From assembly GCA_017477035.1 (NCBI GenBank), contig JAFUXW010000219.1, positions 1 to 23,196 of the forward strand: a DNA stretch of 23,196 nucleotides, written 5' to 3'. Position 1 is the stretch's first letter, and each line of letters begins with the position of its first letter. The DNA is from Alphaproteobacteria bacterium (GTDB taxonomy: Bacteria > Pseudomonadota > Alphaproteobacteria > RF32 > CAG-239). Of the stretch, positions 7,255 to 13,395 are shown in pieces. The position numbers and the translations under genes are program-made. The notes under the pieces are model-generated. The model saw nothing but the letters and a program-made list of their open reading frames with translations. It had not been told where the DNA came from and searched no databases.

Positions 7255-9128
7255 TAATCACCTGTATCAACATGATTGTAATTGACTTTTATTTTGTAGT
7301 CGCTTGAAAAATCTTTAAGTAAGGCATCTGCCATTTCTTTGGCATTTTCTTCATAGATAGTTTGTTTTAGCAATTCTTTTTTATCATCTTGAATAGATGC
7401 CGAATCATCGTAGATATTTGTTGTTTCTGCAACAATATAGTCATCTCCGATTTTGATTGTTTGCGGCTCATTTTTAGCAGAGGCAAAAAGTTTTTTCATT
7501 TCTACAAAAGAAACTTTATCAATAGTTTCGTTACGTGTTGCCGGACGACTGTTTATAACTTGCAAATTGTAACGACTTGCAATATCTGACAAATCATCAC
7601 CGGCTTCTAAGTCATGCTCAATATTATCAACTGTTTCTTGGGTAACAGAAGCGCGCTCATTTTCAAGCCACATAGCTTTTAAACGATCTTGAGCTTCTTC
7701 GCGCGGTAATTGGTGAGTTTCGGTTATTTTATCAATCATAACAACAGCTATTCCGTCATCAGTTTCGACGGCTTGACCGGTTTCACCCTCGTTATATGAA
7801 AAAGCAGTATCCAGAAAGTCTTTATTGGAAATAACACTTTTCAATATTTCATCTGCATATTTAACGTTACCTTCTTCATCAAGACCTTTTACTTTATGTA
7901 AATTTTCATTATAGGAAGCTGCTATTTCCGTAAGTGCTGTTCCTGCTCCTAATTTGTCTTCAAGAGCAGCGATAACATCGGAATTATTATCATAAGCTCT
8001 GTCTTGACGAAGCTCATCAGTGATTTTTGTGTTAACTTCAGAACGATTGACTTTATTAGCAACTTTAATGTCATTCACTTGTAAAATTTGCCAACTATCG
8101 GCAATTTTTTGCGGTTCGGAATACTTACCGGCGTCAAGTGTAAAGATTATTTGAGAAAGTTCTTCGGAAACATCATTTGCACTGACAAATCCCAAATTTA
8201 TTTCATCCGGATTTTGACCGTTTTCTTCGGCAACTTTAGCAAAATCACGTCCTTCGAGCAAACTTGCATAAGCGGCATCGGCTTTTTCTTCACTGTCAAA
8301 TACCATTTGCATAACCGAGCGTTGCTCTCCTTGCTCAAATTCGTCAATATGCTCTTTGTAATAAGATTCTATTTCTTCCGGAGTAATTTCAATTTCAGAT
8401 GTTAGTTTTTCTTGTGGTAAATATAAAACCGTTAAATCACGAGTTTCAGGAAGCATGAGATCTTCACTCATATCATCATAATATTGATCTAGTTCCTCAT
8501 TTGTTGGTTCTCTGGTTATATTTGCCTTGTCATTTTCAATTTTTATATATCTGAAGGTGCGGCGTTGTCCCACAACTTTTGCCATTTGATTAAGTTGAAC
8601 TTTAGGAACATTTACGTAAGCTACTTGGGAATCCAGCAATATCTTACGAGCCACATTGCGTTTAATATCCTGAATCATTTCCGCTTCTGTTTTTCCCGAA
8701 CGATTTAAAAACCATTTATATGCTTCATAATCAAATTTACCGTTGTTTTGAAATTGAGGCATTAACAACAGGATTTGACGAACCAAATTTTCAGTAATAT
8801 CAATATTGTATTTTTTCATGGTATTTTCTAAAATAAGGTCATCCAATTTAGCTTTCAGCAAAGTATTGGCTATTTGAGCCTTTTTCCCTCCATCTTCATC
8901 AATATCAATGGCGCCGAGTGCTTTTAGACGAGAAATATCGCGTTGCAACATATAGGAAAATTCGCTTTGTGAAATTTCAAAATCATCTACTTTAACAACT
9001 GCTTTATTGCTGTTGGCGGTAGTAATGTAACCGGAAACTCCGAATAACGACATAAAACTTAAAGCGGTAATGGTTAAGATAATTTTTGTGAATATGCTGT
9101 TACGCATTTTTGAAATTTTGCTAATCAT
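7254..9128 (-). CDS. ppiD: PpiD-like membrane-anchored periplasmic peptidyl-prolyl isomerase
   Basis: This is a periplasmic chaperone/foldase that helps proteins leaving the Sec translocon. At 624 residues it matches PpiD size. A single N-terminal membrane anchor spans about residues 13-34, with basic residues before it. A SurA_N-like chaperone region follows (about 45-200: KVDDFEISQSEFSYMLQRD, then LLKAKLDDLILENTMKKYNI). A parvulin-type domain lies at about 267-355 (QRSVMQMVFDSEEKADAAYA, GRDFAKVAEENGQ, LGFVSANDVSEEL, GKYSEP). The remaining 270 residues are a second chaperone-like segment. ATG 9128 is preferred to the ATG at codon 8 because AAGGAAG (9134-9140) precedes it at a good distance. 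A ppiD gene divergent from tpiA is a recurring alphaproteobacterial arrangement. It leads a two-gene unit with fmt. Confidence 0.88.
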   Translation of the reverse strand: MISKISKMRNSIFTKIILTITALSFMSLFGVSGYITTANSNKAVVKVDDFEISQSEFSYMLQRDISRLKALGAIDIDEDGGKKAQIANTLLKAKLDDLILENTMKKYNIDITENLVRQILLLMPQFQNNGKFDYEAYKWFLNRSGKTEAEMIQDIKRNVARKILLDSQVAYVNVPKVQLNQMAKVVGQRRTFRYIKIENDKANITREPTNEELDQYYDDMSEDLMLPETRDLTVLYLPQEKLTSEIEITPEEIESYYKEHIDEFEQGEQRSVMQMVFDSEEKADAAYASLLEGRDFAKVAEENGQNPDEINLGFVSANDVSEELSQIIFTLDAGKYSEPQKIADSWQILQVNDIKVANKVNRSEVNTKITDELRQDRAYDNNSDVIAALEDKLGAGTALTEIAASYNENLHKVKGLDEEGNVKYADEILKSVISNKDFLDTAFSYNEGETGQAVETDDGIAVVMIDKITETHQLPREEAQDRLKAMWLENERASVTQETVDNIEHDLEAGDDLSDIASRYNLQVINSRPATRNETIDKVSFVEMKKLFASAKNEPQTIKIGDDYIVAETTNIYDDSASIQDDKKELLKQTIYEENAKEMADALLKDFSSDYKIKVNYNHVDTGD

Positions 9129-9164
9129 AATTTCTTCCTTATTTTTTAAAGTTATTTTTGCTAC

Positions 9165-9192
9165 ATTATAGAAAGATAATTCATTATTGCAA
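9165..9192 (-). promoter_or_regulatory. putative sigma-70 promoter of ppiD-fmt
   Basis: Read on the minus strand, TTGCAA (9192-9187) is followed after 16 bp by a perfect TATAAT (9170-9165). It lies about 36 nt upstream of the ppiD start, in the 183-bp gap shared with divergent tpiA. I could not define an equally good promoter for tpiA in the rest of this AT-rich gap. Confidence 0.5.
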
Positions 9193-9311
9193 TTTTTAAA
9201 TTAATTTATGCAACACAAATAAAGTAGGGGCAAATTTACTTTTTTTGTAGAAATTTATTTTTTGCTGTGCTAAAAGTATACCAGTTTTAAAGTTTTTAAT
9301 GAGGTTTTAAT

Positions 9312-10070
9312 ATGGTTCGCAAAAAGTTAATTGCGGGTAACTGGAAAATGAATTGCTTATCTGCAGAAGGTTCGGCTCTGGCTAAAGATGTAGCGACGGC
9401 TGTGAAAAATAATAAGTTTGATTGTGATTTTTTGGTTTGTCCGCCGTTTACTTTGTTGACAACCGTAAAGAAGTGTCTGCGAGGCAGTAAGATATCGCTT
9501 GGTGCTCAAGATGTTCACTTTGCCGATAAAGGCGCACATACCGGAGATATAAGTTCGTTAATGCTGAAAGATTTAGGGTGTTCTCATGTTATCATAGGTC
9601 ACTCTGAAAGAAGAGTCGACCACTTTGAAACAGATGAACTGGTTAATAAAAAAGCAGTAGCAGCTCATAATACAGGTATTGTTACGGTTATTTGTATAGG
9701 TGAAACCGGCGAACAAAGAGATAATGGAGAGACAATTAAGGTTTGCGAATCGCAGATTATGGGATCAGTTCCGGATGATGCTACCGCCAAAAATACGGTT
9801 ATTGCTTATGAGCCGATTTGGGCGATAGGAACCGGTAAAACTCCTACAGCAGCAGATGTTGAAGAAGTTCATGCAGCAATTCGTAAAACCTTGGCCAAAA
9901 AATTAGGCAAAGCAACGGCAAATAAAATGCGCATCTTGTATGGTGGTTCGGTAAAGCCTAATAATGCTGCTGAATTATTGAGTTTGCCGGATGTAGATGG
10001 TGCTTTAATCGGCGGCGCCAGCTTAAAAGCAGAAGATTTTATAAATATTGCAAAAAACGCTTGTAAATAG
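9312..10070 (+). CDS. tpiA: triosephosphate isomerase
   Basis: The enzyme interconverts glyceraldehyde 3-phosphate and dihydroxyacetone phosphate in glycolysis and gluconeogenesis. It has 252 residues, a normal length. Catalytic residues are all visible: Lys12 in AGNWKMN (8-14), His97 in IIGHSERR (94-101) and Glu167 in AYEPIWAIGTGKTPT (165-179), the last forming the hinge of the mobile loop. The phosphate-binding LYGGSVKPNNA lies at 209-219. GAGG (9301-9304) precedes ATG 9312. It is the first gene of a tpiA-secG unit, 13 bp before secG, a conserved pairing in Alphaproteobacteria. Confidence 0.97.
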   Translation: MVRKKLIAGNWKMNCLSAEGSALAKDVATAVKNNKFDCDFLVCPPFTLLTTVKKCLRGSKISLGAQDVHFADKGAHTGDISSLMLKDLGCSHVIIGHSERRVDHFETDELVNKKAVAAHNTGIVTVICIGETGEQRDNGETIKVCESQIMGSVPDDATAKNTVIAYEPIWAIGTGKTPTAADVEEVHAAIRKTLAKKLGKATANKMRILYGGSVKPNNAAELLSLPDVDGALIGGASLKAEDFINIAKNACK

Positions 10071-10083
10071 AAAGGATTGAAAG

Positions 10084-10449
10084 ATGGGTTCCGTATTGTT
10101 GGTATTACAGTTAATTGTAGCGATTTTTTTAGTTGTGATTATTTTAATGCAGCGTTCAAACGGCGGTGCTTTGAGCGGTTTAGGCGGTGATAGCGGTATC
10201 GGTGGCTTGATAAGCGCAAGAGGAAAAGGTAATATTTTAACCAGAATAACTGCAGTGTTGGCTACTTTGTTTTTTGCCTTAAGTATGGCTTTATCCATTT
10301 ATTTCAGCCATGTTGAAGTAGCTAAAAAAGGCTCCATATTGGATACTCCTGTGACAACTTCTTCATTACCGACTAACGAGGCAAAGTCTGAAGAACCTGC
10401 TCCGGCTGATAATGCTTCACAAGAACCTCAAGTCCCGGTTGCGGAGTAA
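10084..10449 (+). CDS. secG: preprotein translocase subunit SecG
   Basis: SecG is the small non-essential subunit of the SecYEG inner-membrane channel. The 121 residues form two membrane helices, about 2-21 and 55-75, joined by a Gly-rich cytoplasmic loop containing MQRSNGGALSGLGG (about 22-35), the family hallmark. The C-terminal tail (about 85-121) is rich in Pro, Ala, Glu and Ser, as in other alphaproteobacterial SecG. AAGGA lies upstream of ATG 10084. All 16 leucines use TTA or TTG, which illustrates the local codon preference. A hairpin follows the gene. Confidence 0.93.
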   Translation: MGSVLLVLQLIVAIFLVVIILMQRSNGGALSGLGGDSGIGGLISARGKGNILTRITAVLATLFFALSMALSIYFSHVEVAKKGSILDTPVTTSSLPTNEAKSEEPAPADNASQEPQVPVAE

Positions 10450-10474
10450 AGATATTGAAAAGTTAGACGAACAT

Positions 10475-10511
10475 AAGGCACTTTTTCGTAAAGTGCCTTT
10501 GTCGCTTTTTT
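10475..10511 (+). terminator. hairpin between secG and pyrG, terminator or attenuator
   Basis: A perfect 10-bp stem, AAGGCACTTT (10475-10484) with AAAGTGCCTT (10490-10499), encloses a 5-nt TTCGT loop. It is followed by T, then GTCGC, then six T (10506-10511). The T-run is interrupted, so termination may be partial. Only 24 nt separate it from the pyrG start, which is too little for a full promoter plus ribosome-binding site after it. Confidence 0.65.
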
Positions 10512-10535
10512 AGGACTATTTTTAAGGAAAATATA

Positions 10536-12188
10536 ATGTCAGAAATAAAATTAAATCCAAATTCAAAATTTATATTTATTACCGGCGGAGTGGTATCTTC
10601 TCTCGGTAAAGGTTTGGCCTCAGCTTCATTGGCGGCTGTTTTACAAGCCAGAGGTTATAAAGTAAGATTACGTAAATTAGATCCCTATTTGAATGTTGAT
10701 CCAGGGACTATGAATCCGTGTCAGCATGGTGAGGTTTTTGTAACGGATGACGGAACAGAAGCAGATTTGGATTTGGGACATTATGAACGCTTTTCCGGCG
10801 TTCCGGCTAAGCGCACGGATAGTATTACTACCGGAAAAATTTATCAGCGCGTTATTGAAAAAGAACGTCACGGTTTTTATTTGGGGTCAACCATTCAAGT
10901 TATTCCGCATGTTACAAACGAAATTAAAGAATTTATTTTATCTGACATTAATGATGAAGATTTTGTTTTATGTGAAATCGGCGGAACGGTCGGTGATATT
11001 GAAGGTCAGCCATATTTAGAAACAATACGACAAGTTGCGTATGAGTTAGGGCGAGAGAGAACAATGTTTATTCACGTTACACTTTTGCCATTCATTCCGA
11101 CTGCCGGTGAGCTAAAGACCAAACCGACACAACATTCGGTGAAAAAATTACAAGAATACGGGATTCAGCCTGATATGATTTTGTGTAGAACACAGATGGT
11201 TATTCCGGAAAACGAAAAACGCAAATTGGCGTTGTTCTGCAATATTAAAGAAGAAAATGTGATCACAGCAATGGATGCTGCCAGCATATATCAAGTTCCG
11301 CTTGCTTATTCGGCAGAGGGTATGGATAGACAGGTATGCAAACATTTCAATTTGCCGTATGATAAACCTAGTGATTTAAGTAAATGGCAACAAATTGTAG
11401 ATATTTTACGCTCACCTGAAGGTGAAGTCAGAATAGCGGTTGTAGGTAAATATATGATGTTGCTTGAAGCATATAAATCGTTACACGAAGCTTTGGTTCA
11501 CGGCGGCATAGCAAATAAGTATAAAGTTCGAATTAAATGGGTCGATTCGGAAACTCTGGAAACTCAAAATCCGGATGATATATTAAATGATGTCAGTGCA
11601 ATTTTGGTTCCGGGCGGATTTGGTTTACGTGGAACGCAAGGTATGATTAATGCGATTAAGTATGCACGCGAAAATAGAGTTCCGTTTTTGGGTATTTGCT
11701 TCGGAATGCAAATGGCTGTCATCGAAACCATGCGCAATTTGTGTGGCATAAAAAATGCCAATACGACAGAATTAGATGAAAATTGTGAGCCGGTAATCGG
11801 TTTGATGACAGAATGGGATAAAGATGGAGCAAAACAAATTCGCCATAAAAATGGGGATTTAGGTGGGACAATGCGTTTGGGGGCTTATGATTGTGTGTTG
11901 AAATCAGGTTCTAAAGTATCGCAAATTTATGGCTCTGAAAAAATATCCGAAAGGCATCGTCATCGCTATGAAGTGAACATAAAATATAAAGATATGCTTA
12001 ACAAAGCAGGAATGTCAATAGTAGGGACATCACCTGATGGTAATTTGCCGGAGATTGTTGAAAGGTCAGAGCATCCTTGGTTTATAGGTGTTCAGTTCCA
12101 TCCGGAATTGAAGTCTCGTCCGTTTGAACCTCATCCCTTGTTCGTTTCTTTTATAAAGGCGGCAATAGACAATTCAAGATTAGTGTAA
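10536..12188 (+). CDS. pyrG: CTP synthase
   Basis: CTP synthase aminates UTP to CTP with glutamine and ATP, the last step of pyrimidine nucleotide synthesis. It has 550 residues, close to the usual 535-550. The N-terminal synthetase domain (1 to about 270) begins with FITGGVVSSLGKG (14-26), an ATP loop, and includes CEIGGTVGDIEGQP (146-159). The C-terminal class I glutamine amidotransferase domain has the nucleophile Cys388 in GICFGMQ and His522 and Glu524 in VQFHPE. AAGGAAAA lies before ATG 10536. It follows secG after a hairpin, as in the conserved tpiA-secG-pyrG order, and ends before a strong bidirectional terminator. The usual downstream kdsA and eno are absent. Confidence 0.98.
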   Translation: MSEIKLNPNSKFIFITGGVVSSLGKGLASASLAAVLQARGYKVRLRKLDPYLNVDPGTMNPCQHGEVFVTDDGTEADLDLGHYERFSGVPAKRTDSITTGKIYQRVIEKERHGFYLGSTIQVIPHVTNEIKEFILSDINDEDFVLCEIGGTVGDIEGQPYLETIRQVAYELGRERTMFIHVTLLPFIPTAGELKTKPTQHSVKKLQEYGIQPDMILCRTQMVIPENEKRKLALFCNIKEENVITAMDAASIYQVPLAYSAEGMDRQVCKHFNLPYDKPSDLSKWQQIVDILRSPEGEVRIAVVGKYMMLLEAYKSLHEALVHGGIANKYKVRIKWVDSETLETQNPDDILNDVSAILVPGGFGLRGTQGMINAIKYARENRVPFLGICFGMQMAVIETMRNLCGIKNANTTELDENCEPVIGLMTEWDKDGAKQIRHKNGDLGGTMRLGAYDCVLKSGSKVSQIYGSEKISERHRHRYEVNIKYKDMLNKAGMSIVGTSPDGNLPEIVERSEHPWFIGVQFHPELKSRPFEPHPLFVSFIKAAIDNSRLV

Positions 12189-12201
12189 GATTTATGGCAA
12201 T

Positions 12202-12241
12202 AAAAAAGGCTTTCGAATTTTTATATTCGAGAGCCTTTTTT
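12202..12241. terminator. bidirectional rho-independent terminator
   Basis: A long stem of about 17 pairs joins AAAAAAGGCTTTCGAAT (12202-12218) with ATTCGAGAGCCTTTTTT (12225-12241), with one G-T pair and a 6-nt loop. The A-run on the left and T-run on the right make it work in both directions. It ends pyrG from the left and the convergent minus-strand gene at 12249-12974 from the right. Confidence 0.9.
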
Positions 12242-12248
12242 ATTGTAA

Positions 12249-12974
12249 TCAGGTAAAATCTCCAAATACCTCAACGCTTGCAATACGTATATGAACTCCG
12301 AGTTCTTTGTCTTTTTTGCTCAAATAGTCTGCAATACGTTCGGTTTCTCGAGCAATTACAGGCATCCGCTGGTTAAAGAACAGTGAGGAAGTAAGCTCAA
12401 TGTTCTGTGACAGTAAATACTTGTCAAAGACACTGATGCCATCTTTCTTCTTATGCTGTTCAATAAGCTTCAGATTATACAGATAACGATCATAATAACC
12501 CAGCGCATTGAGGGCTAAAGTATGCCCAATCTGCTTGAAGGCAGATACCTGAGATGCTTTTTGACATCCTTCAAGAGCCACCACGGATATATACCTTCCT
12601 CCGTGATTATAGGTACTGACAATCAAGTCATCAGGAAAGGTGAGGCACTTTACAAGTTCCTGTCGATAGTTTTCTCCAAGTTTGGCAATGCAGAGATTTT
12701 GATTGTCAAAATCGTTAATCTCTTTTTGCAAAACAGATTGAGCTGTATGAGTTTCTGTCATCAGTTTATAAATCTTCACACAGCCTATTTCTTGTTCAAC
12801 CCTATATCCGATGATTGGAGTTGGATGTTCTTTGAAAGCACTTGCGTAGAGAATGCAAGCCGTAGCAAGAGAAGGCTTGGGATCATGTCCGTTAAGACCA
12901 TAACCATAAGCGGTTTTACAAACTGACAGAGCAACATTTTGCCCATAGCTTTTACGAAATTCTTTAATGTTCAT
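12249..12974 (-). CDS. orphan protein of unknown function, probable horizontal acquisition
   Basis: I do not recognise this 241-residue protein. It has no signal peptide, no membrane segment and no obvious catalytic motif. It looks soluble and mixed alpha/beta, with five cysteines scattered through the chain. Segments that could serve as probes are GYGLNGHDPKPSLATA (24-39), STYNHGGRYISVVALEGC and GHTLALNALGYYDRYLYNL. Codon use is unlike every neighbour: 19 of 24 leucines are CTN, whereas secG uses TTA or TTG for all 16. The leader before ATG 12974 is AT-rich and has no Shine-Dalgarno sequence, while most neighbours have AGG or GAGG. It is a single gene between two terminators with its own likely promoter. 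These features suggest recent transfer. A real gene is favoured by the long open frame, promoter and terminator. Confidence 0.7.
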   Translation of the reverse strand: MNIKEFRKSYGQNVALSVCKTAYGYGLNGHDPKPSLATACILYASAFKEHPTPIIGYRVEQEIGCVKIYKLMTETHTAQSVLQKEINDFDNQNLCIAKLGENYRQELVKCLTFPDDLIVSTYNHGGRYISVVALEGCQKASQVSAFKQIGHTLALNALGYYDRYLYNLKLIEQHKKKDGISVFDKYLLSQNIELTSSLFFNQRMPVIARETERIADYLSKKDKELGVHIRIASVEVFGDFT

Positions 12975-13027
12975 AATTCTAAAATTTTTTGGTTAATAAT
13001 AGTCTAAATTATCTAAAGCATTGTTGC

Positions 13028-13055
13028 ATTTTAGAAATGTTGTTTAAATTGTCAA
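13028..13055 (-). promoter_or_regulatory. putative sigma-70 promoter of the orphan gene
   Basis: On the minus strand a perfect TTGACA (13055-13050) is followed after 16 bp by TAAAAT (13033-13028), which matches five of six consensus bases. Transcription would start near 13021, about 47 nt before ATG 12974. It lies just past the infA terminator, so the orphan is probably transcribed on its own. Confidence 0.6.
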
Positions 13056-13067
13056 TACTATTTTAAT

Positions 13068-13094
13068 AAAAAAAACGCTGAAAAAGCGTTTTTT
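13068..13094 (-). terminator. terminator of infA overlapping its stop codon
   Basis: On the minus strand AAAAAACGCT (13094-13085) pairs with AGCGTTTTTT (13079-13070) around a 5-nt loop, and the T-run extends to eight (13075-13068). The first bases of the stem lie inside the infA stop codon (13095-13093), leaving no spacer. The mirrored A- and T-runs would allow some function in the other direction too. Confidence 0.8.
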
Positions 13095-13314
13095 AATCTT
13101 TATGGCGAAATGTTATTCTTCCTTTGGTTAAATCATAAGGGGTCATTTCAATATCAACTTTATCTCCCACCATAACTCTAATGCGGAATTTGCGCATTTT
13201 TCCTGCAGTGTGAGCTAATATTTCTACTCCGTTTTCCAATTTAACGCGAAACATCGCATTAGGTAATTTTTCAATAACTTCGCCGGTAAGTTCTAGCAAT
13301 TCTTCTTTACTCAT
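13093..13314 (-). CDS. infA: translation initiation factor IF-1
   Basis: IF-1 binds the ribosomal A site of the 30S subunit during initiation. The 73-residue product is a single OB-fold (S1-like) domain that matches the family throughout: KLPNAMFRVKLENG (about 16-29), LAHTAGKMRKFRIRVMVGDK, and MTPYDLTKGRITFRHKD at the end. ATG 13314 is chosen because GAGG (13324-13321) lies 6 nt upstream. An in-frame TTG at 13326 would add four residues and overlap this ribosome-binding site, so it is rejected. It follows topA on the same strand after 81 bp with no clear terminator between them, so it may be read from topA as well as from its own promoter. Confidence 0.96.
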   Translation of the reverse strand: MSKEELLELTGEVIEKLPNAMFRVKLENGVEILAHTAGKMRKFRIRVMVGDKVDIEMTPYDLTKGRITFRHKD

Positions 13315-13346
13315 ACAAAACCTCAAAATTTATTTATTTGTCAAAA

Positions 13347-13375
13347 TGTATAAACATAATATGATTAATTTGCAA
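13347..13375 (-). promoter_or_regulatory. possible promoter of infA
   Basis: On the minus strand TTGCAA (13375-13370) and TATACA (13352-13347) are spaced by 17 bp in the gap between topA and infA, and transcription would begin about 25 nt before the infA start. The -10 match is only four of six in very AT-rich sequence, so this is tentative. Confidence 0.35.
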
Positions 13376-13395
13376 GCAAAATATAGAATATTTAC

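Noticed and set aside
8088..8405. A 105-codon plus-strand open frame inside ppiD
   Set aside because: It lies antisense to the parvulin region of ppiD, is rich in Phe, Ile and Arg as expected for a shadow frame, and has no start signals.
12522..12926. A 134-codon plus-strand open frame opposite the orphan gene
   Set aside because: It lies fully antisense to the better supported minus-strand gene, lacks a ribosome-binding site, and its translation has no domain-like pattern.
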